Below, piece by piece: positions 8,615 through 17,556 of a stretch of 64,000 nt of DNA. Numbering within the stretch: the stretch's first letter is position 1; each line of letters begins with the position of its first letter. A model generated the notes under the pieces. That model saw nothing but the letters and a program-made list of their open reading frames with translations. It did not search any database and was not told the DNA's origin. Location: contig USEY01000004.1 of NCBI GenBank assembly GCA_900553815.1, forward strand, positions 1-64,000, in the 5' to 3' direction. The translations under genes and the position numbers were made by a program. This DNA comes from an uncultured Bacteroides sp. Lineage in GTDB: Bacteria > Bacteroidota > Bacteroidia > Bacteroidales > Bacteroidaceae.

Positions 8615-9268
8615 ATGAAGTTCTTTATTGACACAGCCAATCTGGCACAAATTAAGCAAGCCCAGGAAATGGGTATTTTGGACGGTGTTACTACCAATCC
8701 TAGCCTTATGGCTAAGGAAGGAGTGAAAGGAAAAGAGCAAATTATTGCACACTACAAAGCCATTTGCGAGATTGTGGATGGTCCGGTAAGTGCAGAGGTC
8801 TTTGCTACTGATTTTGAAGGAATGGTAGCCGAAGGTAAAGAGTTGGCTGCCATCGACCCTAAAATTACGGTGAAAGTACCTTGCATTAAGGAAGGAATTA
8901 AGGCTATCAAGTATTTGTCTGGTTTGGGTATTGCTACTAACTGTACATTGGTGTTTTCTGTGGGGCAGGCCTTATTGGCAGCCAAGGCAGGAGCAACATT
9001 CGTCAGTCCGTTTATTGGTCGTTTGGATGATATTTCTGAAGATGGTATTGAACTTGTGGCTAACATTGTAAAGGTGTACCGTACGTATGATTTTAAGACG
9101 CAGGTGCTGGCAGCTTCTATTCGCCATACCAATCATATTATACGCTGTCTTGATGCTGGCGCTGATGTGGCCACATGTCCATTGGCTGCCATCGAAGGCC
9201 TGTTGAGACACCCTCTGACCGACAAGGGACTGGATACCTTCTTGAAAGATGTGGCAAAAATGCAGTAA
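8615..9268 (+). CDS. fsa: Fructose-6-phosphate aldolase / transaldolase-like protein
   Basis: This 217-aa TIM-barrel protein belongs to the short MipB/TalC/FSA branch of class I transaldolases. Diagnostic segments are MKFFIDTANL at the N-terminus, DGVTTNPSL (23-31) and TVKVP with the Schiff-base lysine K87. The late segment ASIRHTNHI ends in the phosphate-binding region. The length equals E. coli FsaA/FsaB. Members cleave fructose 6-phosphate to dihydroxyacetone and glyceraldehyde 3-phosphate or act as true transaldolases; sequence alone does not decide. It is monocistronic, followed by a repeat array and a terminator. Confidence 0.9.
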   Translation: MKFFIDTANLAQIKQAQEMGILDGVTTNPSLMAKEGVKGKEQIIAHYKAICEIVDGPVSAEVFATDFEGMVAEGKELAAIDPKITVKVPCIKEGIKAIKYLSGLGIATNCTLVFSVGQALLAAKAGATFVSPFIGRLDDISEDGIELVANIVKVYRTYDFKTQVLAASIRHTNHIIRCLDAGADVATCPLAAIEGLLRHPLTDKGLDTFLKDVAKMQ

Positions 9269-9322
9269 CGGATATTGATAGGCTGGAAATATCATCGTTG
9301 GCGTTGGTTTGCATTTGGGTTA

Positions 9323-9406
9323 GCTAACTGTGGATATTAGCGGGCTAACTATGGACTTTGGAACTCTAAAGAGGGACTTTAGCGAGCTAAAGAGGGATAT
9401 TAGCGA
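9323..9406. repeat. Intergenic array: four 21-bp units
   Basis: Units start at 9323, 9344, 9365 and 9386, exactly 21 bp apart. Each follows the pattern gCTAA...GGA..TTAGCg. Unit 3 is an inverted repeat (CTAAAG-n5-CTTTAG), and units 1 and 4 have GCTAA/TTAGC arms. The array lies 3' of the aldolase gene, between convergent genes. Confidence 0.8.
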
Positions 9407-9444
9407 TGATAATAACGGTGTCAGGAATATCGTATATGGAAAAA

Positions 9445-9503
9445 CGGACTACATGTATGGATACACTTCTTGGGGTGTTCGTATATGTAGTCCGTCTCTT
9501 TTT
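9445..9503. terminator. Hairpin terminator between convergent genes
   Basis: CGGACTACAT (9445-9454) pairs perfectly with ATGTAGTCCG (9485-9494), with further partial pairing inside. TCTCTTTTT follows on the plus strand and AAAA precedes, so it can serve fsa and possibly the convergent epimerase gene. Confidence 0.75.
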
Positions 9504-9539
9504 AGGGGCTCAGTAGAAATTCAGGTTCGTGTAAGGCTA

Positions 9540-10409
9540 TCAGTGTATTTCGATACTGTAGCCTCCCTCGAATGTTTGACCGGGTTGCAAATGTTGCATC
9601 CAGTCTTTATTTTTGAATTCACCACCATAGTGTGCACGGTCGCAACGTCCGTACCACGGTTCGATGCAGACAAAAGGGGCATTTTTGCCGGGAGGTGACC
9701 ACAGTCCGACAAGGGGGGTATGGAAATTCAGCGAGAGCCATGGCTGCCGGTCAGGAGTATAAAGGGTTACTGAATTGACTTGGTTGTCTTCCAGAATGAG
9801 AGCATCCTGGTCGAAGGTGTGTATGTCGAGCGGCAGAAGTCCGTCTATAAGTTTCAAGTCGTAATGTTGCGATGGTTCGGCACAGCCTTTTTCGGAGATA
9901 AGTATGTAGTTCAGCCCTTCATGTTTGTCGAAGCCGAAGAAGCCACGTTTAGCTTTTTCTGCGTCGTAATGAGGGAAATAAAAGGCAGGATGGGCACCTA
10001 TCTGGAAGTGCATTTCTTCGTTGCCGGTATTTTTTACTTTCCACATCACATCAATTCGTTTTCCTTCGATGCGATAACCTATACGTAGTAGGAAGGGGAA
10101 AGGGAATTTGGCATGGGTTTCTTCGTTGTCTGTCAACTGGTAGCACAGTTCATTGTCGCTTTCATCTGTTAGCAGGAAATCCATGTCGCGGGCAAAACCG
10201 TGCTGGGTAAGGAGGTAGGTATGTCCGTTATGGCGGTACTGGTTTTCCCATACACTTCCTACAATGGGAAATAATACAGGCGAATGCCGTTTCCAATAGA
10301 CTGGGTCGGCCTGCCAAAGGTATTCACGGTTGTTACATTTGATACTGCACAGCTCGGCACCATGTTCAGATACTTGTATGCTTAGTTGCTGATTGGATAG
10401 TGTTTTCAT
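9540..10409 (-). CDS. LacX-like aldose 1-epimerase family protein
   Basis: This 289-aa cytoplasmic beta-sandwich protein is of the galactose-mutarotase superfamily, LacX/YeaD-like branch. It shows the N-terminal ELCSIKCNNREYLWQADP motif, FPIVGSVWEN and QHGFARDM, where the His is the likely catalytic residue. IGAHPAFYFP and CIEPWYGRCD follow near the C-terminus. It probably interconverts sugar anomers, but the substrate is unknown. The start is the second of two adjacent ATGs (10412/10409). A longer in-frame start at 10475 would read into the upstream hairpin and has no homology support. Confidence 0.85.
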   Translation of the reverse strand: MKTLSNQQLSIQVSEHGAELCSIKCNNREYLWQADPVYWKRHSPVLFPIVGSVWENQYRHNGHTYLLTQHGFARDMDFLLTDESDNELCYQLTDNEETHAKFPFPFLLRIGYRIEGKRIDVMWKVKNTGNEEMHFQIGAHPAFYFPHYDAEKAKRGFFGFDKHEGLNYILISEKGCAEPSQHYDLKLIDGLLPLDIHTFDQDALILEDNQVNSVTLYTPDRQPWLSLNFHTPLVGLWSPPGKNAPFVCIEPWYGRCDRAHYGGEFKNKDWMQHLQPGQTFEGGYSIEIH

Positions 10410-10459
10410 CATTGTCGTTCTTTTGGGTTGGTTATTAATATTATAGAGGTATATGCAGC

Positions 10460-10524
10460 AGAGGTCTGACTTCACCGGCTATTTCCTGTTCTTATGAAAT
10501 GGGAAAAGGTGTAGTCAGACCTCT
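10460..10524 (-). repeat. Hairpin with flanking copies, 3' of gcvP
   Basis: AGAGGTCTGAC (10460-10470) pairs perfectly with GTCAGACCTCT (10514-10524), and the stem extends inward with one mismatch. Further direct copies of the right arm, GTCAGGCCT at 10533 and GTCAGGCTT at 10551, run into the gcvP stop codon. No T-run follows on the minus strand, so it is not a classical terminator. Confidence 0.65.
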
Positions 10525-10551
10525 AGTCTTGTGTCAGGCCTGAGTTATATG

Positions 10552-13407
10552 TCAGGCTTCGTCAAAGGTATGGTTGCGTGTCGGCAGTAACTTGCGGTCG
10601 CCCAACGTATTGTCCACACGTGCCACATTCACCCAGAATTTATTGTCTCGTACGCTTTGTATGGGATATATCGCTTTCTCGCGTGTATAACTATGTTCCC
10701 ATTCGTTAGCGACGGCTTCATATTCGGGGTGGGGAGCATTGACTAGCACATTGTCGTTCTTATCGGCTGTTCCATTTTTTACTTCCTCTATTTCTTTCCA
10801 AATGTTTAGCATTACGTCTACAAAGTTATCCAACTCTGCCAGACTTTCGCTCTCGGTCGGTTCAATCATTAAAGTACCGTGTACAGGGAAGGAAAGGGTA
10901 GGAGCGTGGTAACCATAGTCCATGAGGCGTTTGGCAATGTCGTTTTCGCTGATGCCTGTTTCCTCGTGCACTTTGCGGCATTCCAATATCATTTCGTGAC
11001 CAACAAAGCCGTTGGCTCCGCGATATACAATGCCATAGGTATCCTTGAGACAGGCAGCCAGATAGTTGGCATTTAGGATGGCCACTTTGGTTGCTCTGGT
11101 CAGACCTTCGGTGCCCATCATGCGGATGTATCCATAGGTAATAGGCAAGATGCCGGCACTGCCGAACGGAGCAGCAGATACTTCGTTGGCAGCATTGCCA
11201 AATAAATTGTGTCCTGGCAGGAACGGAACGAGGTGTTTGGCCACGCAAATGGGGCCTACGCCTGGACCACCTCCACCGTGGGGAGAAGCAAAGGTTTTGT
11301 GCAAATTCAGGTGACATACGTCAGCGCCAATGAAACCAGGATTGGTCAATCCTACCTGGGCATTCATATTGGCACCATCCATATAAACCTGTGCGCCGCA
11401 GCTGTGTATAATCTTGCAGATTTCAACGATTTCTGTCTCGAAAATACCATGCGTAGACGGATAGGTAATCATCAGGGCTGCCAAGTCGTCCTTGTTCTCT
11501 TCGGCTTTCTGTCGGAGGCCGTTCATGTCTACGTTACCATGCTCATCGCATGCACAAGTAACAGTGGTAAATCCTGCCTGTACGGCGCTGGCTGGGTTGG
11601 TGCCGTGGGCCGATGCCGGAATCAGAATTTTGTTACGGTGCCCCTGTCCAATGCTTTCCAAGTAAGCTCTGATGACGCGTAGACCTGTATATTCACCAGC
11701 TGCGCCAGAGTTGGGTTGCAGGCTGATGCCATCAAATCCTGTGATGATTTTTAATTCCTCGCTCAGGTTATGTATAAGTTCGCGATAGCCTTCTGCCTGA
11801 TCTTCGGGTACCAGTGGATGGATGTTCATGAATTCAGGACGGCTGAGAGGGAGCATTTCGGCGGCTGCGTTCAGTTTCATTGTACACGAACCCAGTGAAA
11901 TCATGGAGTGTGCCAGTGAAATGTCCTTACGGTCGAGACGCTTGATGTAACGCATCATGTCAGTTTCCGTATGGTAACTGTTAAACACTTCGTGGGTGAG
12001 GTATGGTGACTGGCGTTTGAAGCATTTCTTGATGGTGCAAGTGTCAGGTATGGCTGTTGCTTTGGGACAGTCCTGGCCAACAGCGATAGCGAAGATAGAC
12101 AGTAACACGTTGACAGCCTGTAAGTCAGTAGTTTCATCAATGCTTATACCTACGTCTCCGTTGTCAAAGTAGCGCAGGTTGACACATTTGCTCAGTGAAA
12201 TGGTACGGATTTGTTGTGCAGATACATTATCGGGCAGAATGAAACGCAGTGTGTCGAAATATTGTTCGTTCGCCTGCTTGTAGCCAAGTTTGCAAATGGT
12301 TTTCTCCAAATAGGCTGTGATACAGTGTATACGTTCGGCTATGTTGCGTATGCCTTCCTGTCCGTGATAGACGGCATAGAAGCCAGCCATTGTGGCCAGC
12401 AGAGCTTGGGCTGTACAGATGTTTGAGGTGGCTTTTTCACGCTTGATGTGCTGTTCGCGTGTTTGTAGAGCCATGCGGTAACAGAGTTTTCCGTACTTGT
12501 CTTTTGACCAGCCAATGATACGTCCCGGCATGTTGCGCTTGTATTCGTCTCGTGTAGCGAAATAAGCGGCCGATGGGCCACCATAGAACATGGGTGTTCC
12601 CAGTCGTTGGGTAGAACCGAAAACAATGTCAGCTCCCCATTCACCGGGAGGTGTAAGGAGTGCCAGACTCAAGATGTCGGCAGCAACGGCAACTTTACAT
12701 TCAGCCGCATGAGCTTTTTCTACAAAGGCGCGATAATCTTCTATATTTCCATTTGAGTTTGGATATTGAAGTACGCAAGCAAAAACATCAGGAGTCAGTT
12801 CGGTTTCTGTGTATTTACCCACGCGCAGAACGATGCCCTGCGGGATGGCACGTGTTGTCATGACAGCCAGTGTCTGGGGAAATATATTTTCATCCACAAA
12901 CACAACATTAGCTCCGGTTTTTTGCATGGTGCGTGGACGGAGGGCGTACATCATGGTTACAGCTTCGGCAGCAGCTGTTGCTTCGTCTAGTAGCGAACAG
13001 TTTGCCAGTGGCATACCGGTCAAATCGCAAACTGCTGTTTGGAAGTTCATAAGAGCTTCCAATCTTCCTTGTGACACCTCTGTCTGATAAGGAGTATAGG
13101 AAGTATACCATACGGGATTCTCAAATACGTTGCGCTGTATGACGGCAGGTGTAATGGTACCATACCAACCTGTTCCAATATAGGTGGTATAGATTTTGTT
13201 TTTGGCAGCCAGTTGGGCAATGTGCTGTCCGTATTCATATTCTGTCATGGGAGCGGGCAACTCCAAAGGCTTTTTCAGTCTGATATTGGCTGGGATGGTT
13301 TTGTCTATCAGTTCATCCAGACTGTTTACTCCAATTTTACGGAGCATGGCTGCCTCGTCTTTTGGTGAAATGCCGATATGACGTTCGGCTAACAGGTCAT
13401 TTTTCAT
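10552..13407 (-). CDS. gcvP: Glycine dehydrogenase (decarboxylating), P protein of glycine cleavage
   Basis: This 951-aa pyridoxal-phosphate enzyme decarboxylates glycine and passes the aminomethyl group to the lipoylated H protein. It is the full-length, single-chain form. The N-terminal half carries ERHIGISPKDEAAML and YTPYQTEVSQGRLE. The C-terminal half carries the PLP lysine in LNLHKTFASPHGGGGPG and the segment SCTMKLNAAAEM. GcvT and GcvH are not in this window. It lies 38 bp downstream of the MBL hydrolase gene with its own weak -7-like box, so it may be separately expressed. Confidence 0.97.
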   Translation of the reverse strand: MKNDLLAERHIGISPKDEAAMLRKIGVNSLDELIDKTIPANIRLKKPLELPAPMTEYEYGQHIAQLAAKNKIYTTYIGTGWYGTITPAVIQRNVFENPVWYTSYTPYQTEVSQGRLEALMNFQTAVCDLTGMPLANCSLLDEATAAAEAVTMMYALRPRTMQKTGANVVFVDENIFPQTLAVMTTRAIPQGIVLRVGKYTETELTPDVFACVLQYPNSNGNIEDYRAFVEKAHAAECKVAVAADILSLALLTPPGEWGADIVFGSTQRLGTPMFYGGPSAAYFATRDEYKRNMPGRIIGWSKDKYGKLCYRMALQTREQHIKREKATSNICTAQALLATMAGFYAVYHGQEGIRNIAERIHCITAYLEKTICKLGYKQANEQYFDTLRFILPDNVSAQQIRTISLSKCVNLRYFDNGDVGISIDETTDLQAVNVLLSIFAIAVGQDCPKATAIPDTCTIKKCFKRQSPYLTHEVFNSYHTETDMMRYIKRLDRKDISLAHSMISLGSCTMKLNAAAEMLPLSRPEFMNIHPLVPEDQAEGYRELIHNLSEELKIITGFDGISLQPNSGAAGEYTGLRVIRAYLESIGQGHRNKILIPASAHGTNPASAVQAGFTTVTCACDEHGNVDMNGLRQKAEENKDDLAALMITYPSTHGIFETEIVEICKIIHSCGAQVYMDGANMNAQVGLTNPGFIGADVCHLNLHKTFASPHGGGGPGVGPICVAKHLVPFLPGHNLFGNAANEVSAAPFGSAGILPITYGYIRMMGTEGLTRATKVAILNANYLAACLKDTYGIVYRGANGFVGHEMILECRKVHEETGISENDIAKRLMDYGYHAPTLSFPVHGTLMIEPTESESLAELDNFVDVMLNIWKEIEEVKNGTADKNDNVLVNAPHPEYEAVANEWEHSYTREKAIYPIQSVRDNKFWVNVARVDNTLGDRKLLPTRNHTFDEA

Positions 13408-13427
13408 GATGGTATGTTTTTACGATA

Positions 13428-13435
13428 TAAAGTTA
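13428..13435 (-). promoter_or_regulatory. Weak -7-like box before gcvP
   Basis: TAACTTTA on the minus strand matches seven of eight TAnnTTTG positions, about 21 bp from the gcvP ATG. No clear -33 element is seen. Confidence 0.35.
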
Positions 13436-13445
13436 ATATCAGTTG

Positions 13446-14084
13446 TTAACGGAAGAAAGGATTTTCGGCTTTTTCTATACCGATAGTGGTGGGGGCACCA
13501 TGACCTGGGTAAACAGTCGTCTCATTGGGAAGAACGAACAGTCTGCTGCAAATGCTGTCAATGAGTTGGTCAAAGTTTCCACCAGCTAAATCGGCGCGGC
13601 CTATGCTGCCTTGAAATAGTACGTCGCCCGAAAACATACATTGCTCGGATGCGCAATAATAAACCAAGCTGCCTGGTGAATGCCCGGGTACGTGTATGGC
13701 TTCCAGTTTGGTATTGCCAAAGCTGATGATGTCGCCGTCGTGCAAGTAGTTGCCTAGCGGCACCAGAGGTTCGGGCAGCTTGAATCCGAACATGCGGCTT
13801 TGCTTTGGGGCCTCATCAATCCAAAATTCGTCAGCTTGGTTGGCTTCAGCTTTCAGATTGAATTCTCTAAGCATGAAAGGATTTCCAAAAATATGGTCAA
13901 GGTGTAGATGGGTATTTAGCAAATGTTTTACATTTAGCTTGAAATCCAGTATGAAATTCTTCAGCGCCTGTTTTTCTTCTTCGTAGTAACAGCCGGGGTC
14001 GATGACGACAGCTTCATTTGTTTCATCCCACAGAACATAGCAGTTCACGGGAAACATATTAAATTCAAATCGCTTGATTTTCAT
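13446..14084 (-). CDS. MBL-fold metallo-hydrolase (glyoxalase II-like)
   Basis: This 212-aa cytoplasmic hydrolase has the metallo-beta-lactamase metal motif in LNTHLHLDHIFGN (about residues 57-69). The downstream ligands appear in HVPGHSPGSLVYYC, MFSGDVLFQ and VYPGHG. The layout matches small hydroxyacylglutathione-hydrolase-like proteins; the physiological thioester is unknown. It sits between rsmG and gcvP on the same strand, with gaps of 81 and 38 bp, and may share a transcript with rsmG. Confidence 0.88.
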   Translation of the reverse strand: MKIKRFEFNMFPVNCYVLWDETNEAVVIDPGCYYEEEKQALKNFILDFKLNVKHLLNTHLHLDHIFGNPFMLREFNLKAEANQADEFWIDEAPKQSRMFGFKLPEPLVPLGNYLHDGDIISFGNTKLEAIHVPGHSPGSLVYYCASEQCMFSGDVLFQGSIGRADLAGGNFDQLIDSICSRLFVLPNETTVYPGHGAPTTIGIEKAENPFFR

Positions 14085-14165
14085 GGTTTAATTATTTAAA
14101 TAGGCTATGGGTCGTCTGTATGTAATGGGTATTATTACGGATAATTGTTTGCCTTGTTTGTAGTG

Positions 14166-14795
14166 CTATTTTTTATTTATAGTGACGTATACCACCTTTT
14201 TAGTCTCAAAAAAGTCTTCCGTAAAGTAGTCTTTCAAGTCCCAGATAGTGGTCAAGTGTTTGAATGGCATTGCTTCGTTTTCCAATTCGCCTCCTTTCAA
14301 ACAGATGAGTCCGTTGGGGAGGGCATTGTGCTGTGTCACAGCAATATTCTTGCGAATGACTTTAAGTAGGTCGGACAGCGGCATGACGGCACGGCTTACT
14401 ATAAAGTCAAACAGCTGTTTTTCGTCTTCGGCTCGTTCGTGACAGAAGGTGACATTTTTCAAACCGATGCTTTCTGCTACAGCTGATGCTACGCGTAGTT
14501 TCTTTCCAATGCTGTCCACCAGATGAAACTTGACATCGGGGAAAAGAATAGCTAGCGGAATTCCAGGAAAACCTCCACCTGTACCCAAGTCCATGATATG
14601 ACTACCGGGACTGAACCGAATGATTTTGGCAATTCCCAACGAATGCAGTACATGATGTTCGTAGAGGTTTTCAATATCTTTGCGTGAAATGACATTAATT
14701 TTGGCATTCCAGTCTGTATAGAGCTCATAGAGCTTGCCAAACTGTATCTTTTGTTCTTCGGTTAATTCCGGAAAATATTTTAGAATGATTTCCAT
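14166..14795 (-). CDS. rsmG: 16S rRNA (guanine527-N7)-methyltransferase RsmG
   Basis: This 209-aa SAM-dependent methyltransferase is formerly GidB. It has the SAM-binding motif IMDLGTGGGFPGIPLA (about residues 67-82), followed by VDSIGKKLRVA and the conserved SRAVMPL segment. It methylates G527 in the 530 loop of 16S rRNA; loss gives low-level streptomycin resistance in other bacteria. The length is typical. It lies 78 bp downstream of the lipoprotein gene. Confidence 0.95.
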   Translation of the reverse strand: MEIILKYFPELTEEQKIQFGKLYELYTDWNAKINVISRKDIENLYEHHVLHSLGIAKIIRFSPGSHIMDLGTGGGFPGIPLAILFPDVKFHLVDSIGKKLRVASAVAESIGLKNVTFCHERAEDEKQLFDFIVSRAVMPLSDLLKVIRKNIAVTQHNALPNGLICLKGGELENEAMPFKHLTTIWDLKDYFTEDFFETKKVVYVTINKK

Positions 14796-14873
14796 ACATT
14801 TTATATGTTAAGTATTAACTGTATGCTAAATGATTCGGATATTAGTGCATTGCAGTTAGGGTTATTCATTATA

Positions 14874-15734
14874 TTATCCTCTTATTTCTTTAACGATATA
14901 GGCTTCGTCATTCAACAGATGCTGCATCATATCATAAGGAATAGTAATGTCTACGGCTCCCATTATATAAGGAGTTATTTCGTATACATTGTAGTGAAAA
15001 GTTAATCCCTCTTTGCTTATGTAGAAGTTTTCAGTAGGTTCCAAGTTGCCGGTACTGCAATATCCCATCTCTTCCAGTTCCTGATGGGTCGTTACGCGGT
15101 TGTCTGCCATTAGTTGGTTCCAGAGAAGGTCAGTCAAAGCTTCTTTATAATTGCTTACGAAAAGGTCGTCCAGGTGGATAGGAGCCATTGTCTTGAGGTT
15201 TAGATTCAAATAATTGGTTTTATATATTCCTTGTGCCCCTCCAGTATATTCTTCGTATCGACAACGGTATATAAGTAGGTTGCCTTCGTAGAACTGTATG
15301 TGGCTGCTTATATATTTATAATAGGAATACCAAGCATCAATGTCTGTACCGTCTTCTTTTCGAGTATCTTTTTGGTCTTGAAGAAATGCCGGTTCCAAAT
15401 CTTCTCGGTATTCACGGATATAACTATCTGTATATTGTTTGACTGCTTCCTTGGGTGTCAGGTCTTTGTAGTTGTTTCCAAGACTAGTGGCTATGAAATA
15501 TTTATTTAGGCTGTCTTTTATTAGCGAGTCGGATGATTGACTAATATATGTGAAGTTAACAATTAGGTTGCACGCAGGTTTAGCTGTATCGCTAAAGAGG
15601 TGGACTGTTTCATTTACTTGTATACTGTCAAACTCAAACATGCCTGTATGCTTATTCATATTGTTGCCGCATGACAGCAAAAAGTTACTCATCGAAATCA
15701 GAACAACAAGTAACATGACAGTTTGTTTTTTCAT
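14874..15734 (-). CDS. DUF3298-like (PdaC/RsiV-type) lipoprotein
   Basis: This 286-aa protein has a lipoprotein signal (MKKQTVMLLVVLISMSNFLL, then SCG), so it is predicted to be exported and lipidated. The rest resembles the DUF4163/DUF3298 pair found in PdaC and RsiV. Residues around GGAQGIYKTNYLNLNLKTM and the C-terminal YEITPYIMGAVDITIPY are the recognisable segments. The role is unknown; related domains bind lysozyme or sit beside peptidoglycan deacetylases. ATGs at 15734 and 15743 are both plausible; the one at 15785 precedes the predicted transcription start. Confidence 0.75.
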   Translation of the reverse strand: MKKQTVMLLVVLISMSNFLLSCGNNMNKHTGMFEFDSIQVNETVHLFSDTAKPACNLIVNFTYISQSSDSLIKDSLNKYFIATSLGNNYKDLTPKEAVKQYTDSYIREYREDLEPAFLQDQKDTRKEDGTDIDAWYSYYKYISSHIQFYEGNLLIYRCRYEEYTGGAQGIYKTNYLNLNLKTMAPIHLDDLFVSNYKEALTDLLWNQLMADNRVTTHQELEEMGYCSTGNLEPTENFYISKEGLTFHYNVYEITPYIMGAVDITIPYDMMQHLLNDEAYIVKEIRG

Positions 15735-15782
15735 ATAGTTCATTGCTTGTATTTCTGTATTGAATATGTTTTTTGTCTTGGA

Positions 15783-15790
15783 CAAATATA
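15783..15790 (-). promoter_or_regulatory. -7 box for the DUF3298-like lipoprotein gene
   Basis: TATATTTG on the minus strand matches the Bacteroides TAnnTTTG box exactly, about 40-50 bp upstream of the plausible ATGs. Confidence 0.55.
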
Positions 15791-15855
15791 ATGTATATTT
15801 GGGAACTCACGCATAAAAAATTAAAAAATAATCCGAATGAAAGTCTGAAACTTCT

Positions 15856-15863
15856 TATCTTTG
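15856..15863 (+). promoter_or_regulatory. -7 box for the C1 peptidase gene
   Basis: TATCTTTG matches TAnnTTTG exactly. It would give a leader of about 75 nt before the ATG at 15945. The divergent lipoprotein box lies only about 65 bp away. Confidence 0.5.
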
Positions 15864-15944
15864 TCAGGGCAGGAACAACACATGTAGGGTATTTCTGTCT
15901 GTCAGGTTGCTATTTTTCTTTTTTAAACCTAAATATATCCATTC

Positions 15945-17348
15945 ATGATGAAAAGACACTTTTTGTTTGTGGCTCTGATGAGCACAACCTTGTTTGCTGC
16001 GAATGCGCAGAAGAATGACGACGGTGCCATAACGACAAATATGCTTGATAAAATCAGGCAGAGTTATCAGGAAACACCGGCCGACAAAGCATTGCGTAAC
16101 GCTATAGGTAGTAATGACATTCGTAAATTAACCCTTAATCAAGATAACCAGAAGGGGATGGATACACATTTTTCCATCAAGGTTGAATCGAAAGGTATTA
16201 CTGACCAGAAATCATCAGGTCGATGCTGGCTTTTTACCGGATTAAATGTGATGCGTGCCAAGACGATAGCACAAAATGGCTTTCAAGAATTTGAGTTCTC
16301 ACAAACATATTCTTTTTTCTGGGACCAGTTGGAAAAGGCTAACTTGTTTTTGCAGGGTGTCATTGAGACTGCAGACAAGCCTATGGAAGACAAAACTGTA
16401 GAATGGTTGTTCAAGCATCCGTTGAGTGATGGTGGTACATTTACCGGTGTGGCCGATATTGTATCAAAATATGGTTTGGTTCCCAAAGAAGCAATGCCCG
16501 AAACATATAGTAGTGAGAATACTCGGATGATGTCTTCGCTTATTGGCTTAAAGTTGAAAGAGTATGGTTTGAAATTGCGTGAAATGGTAGCTCAGAAAGC
16601 TGTTAAGGATAAGATTGAGAAAGAGAAAACTGAAATGTTGAGTACTGTTTATCGCATGCTTGTGTTGAATTTAGGTGTACCTCCTACAGAGTTTGATTAT
16701 GTGCGCAAGGATGCTAACGGTAATCCAATTGCTACAGAACATCATACCCCTATGTCTTTCTTAGAAAAGTATGGTGACAAGCAGTTGCTGACAAATTATG
16801 TAATGGTGATGAATGATCCAAGTCGTGAATATTATAAATGTTATGAGATTTCCTATGACCGTCATCGTTATGATGGTAAGAATTGGAAATATGTGAATTT
16901 ACCTGTAGAAGACATCAAGCAGATGGCCATTGCTTCGTTGAAGGATAATACACGGATGTATTTCTCCAGTGATGTTACGCAGCTGGATTCCAAACGTGGA
17001 CTCCTCGATGTGAACAATTATGACTATGGCTCATTGCTGGGTACAACCTTTAATATGGACAAAAAACAGCGTATTCAGACTTTTGCCAGTGGTTCGGCTC
17101 ACGCCATGACTTTGATGGCCGTAGATTTAGATCAGAATGGAAAGCCGGTCAAATGGATGGTAGAGAATAGTTGGGGGGCTGACAGCGGCTACAAGGGACA
17201 TTTGATTATGACCGATGAATGGTTCAATGAATATATGTTCCGTTTGGTAGTAGAGACCAAATATGTACCAGAAAAAGTAAAGAAGCTATTTGAACAGGAC
17301 CCCATTCTGTTGCCGGCATGGGACCCTATGTTTATGGAAGAAGAATAA
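15945..17348 (+). CDS. C1-family aminopeptidase (PepC/bleomycin-hydrolase-like), exported
   Basis: This 467-aa papain-fold cysteine peptidase of the PepC/bleomycin hydrolase type has its catalytic Cys94 in SSGRCWLFTGLN. The active-site His is in GSAHAMTLMAVD and the Asn in VENSWGADSGYKG. Unlike cytoplasmic PepC, it starts with a signal peptide (KRHFLFVALMSTTLFAANAQ), so it probably acts in the periplasm on peptides. Two tandem ATGs (15945 and 15948) make the exact start ambiguous. It is monocistronic and followed by a strong terminator. Confidence 0.9.
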   Translation: MMKRHFLFVALMSTTLFAANAQKNDDGAITTNMLDKIRQSYQETPADKALRNAIGSNDIRKLTLNQDNQKGMDTHFSIKVESKGITDQKSSGRCWLFTGLNVMRAKTIAQNGFQEFEFSQTYSFFWDQLEKANLFLQGVIETADKPMEDKTVEWLFKHPLSDGGTFTGVADIVSKYGLVPKEAMPETYSSENTRMMSSLIGLKLKEYGLKLREMVAQKAVKDKIEKEKTEMLSTVYRMLVLNLGVPPTEFDYVRKDANGNPIATEHHTPMSFLEKYGDKQLLTNYVMVMNDPSREYYKCYEISYDRHRYDGKNWKYVNLPVEDIKQMAIASLKDNTRMYFSSDVTQLDSKRGLLDVNNYDYGSLLGTTFNMDKKQRIQTFASGSAHAMTLMAVDLDQNGKPVKWMVENSWGADSGYKGHLIMTDEWFNEYMFRLVVETKYVPEKVKKLFEQDPILLPAWDPMFMEEE

Positions 17349-17432
17349 TGAGTGAAAACAGGTCTTATAGGGGTAATAAGTGTAATTTAGACGTTACATA
17401 GTACCTCTATTTACTTGTCGTGCTCGTTAACG

Positions 17433-17474
17433 GAAAGGAATTAAGGAAATATCTCTTTAATTCCTTTCTTTTTT
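17433..17474 (+). terminator. Rho-independent terminator after the C1 peptidase gene
   Basis: GAAAGGAATTAA (17433-17444) pairs perfectly with TTAATTCCTTTC (17457-17468) and is followed at once by six T residues. Confidence 0.88.
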
Positions 17475-17499
17475 CCTCTTTATTCATATTATTATTTAT

Positions 17500-17507
17500 T
17501 AATTTTG
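17500..17507 (+). promoter_or_regulatory. -7 box of the nqr operon
   Basis: TAATTTTG matches TAnnTTTG exactly and lies just after the preceding gene's terminator. It would give a leader of about 40-45 nt before nqrA. No good -33 TTTG is present. Confidence 0.6.
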
Positions 17508-17556
17508 CACACAATTTTTAGTGAAAACCATATTTTTATAATTATCTAATAAACAC

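Noticed and set aside
9330-9698. 122-aa plus-strand ORF after the aldolase gene
   Set aside because: It runs through the 21-bp array, the terminator and the end of the epimerase gene, and has no recognisable domain.
10460-10524. Classical terminator for gcvP
   Set aside because: The stem is good, but the loop is over 40 nt and no T-run follows on the minus strand; kept only as a hairpin/repeat.
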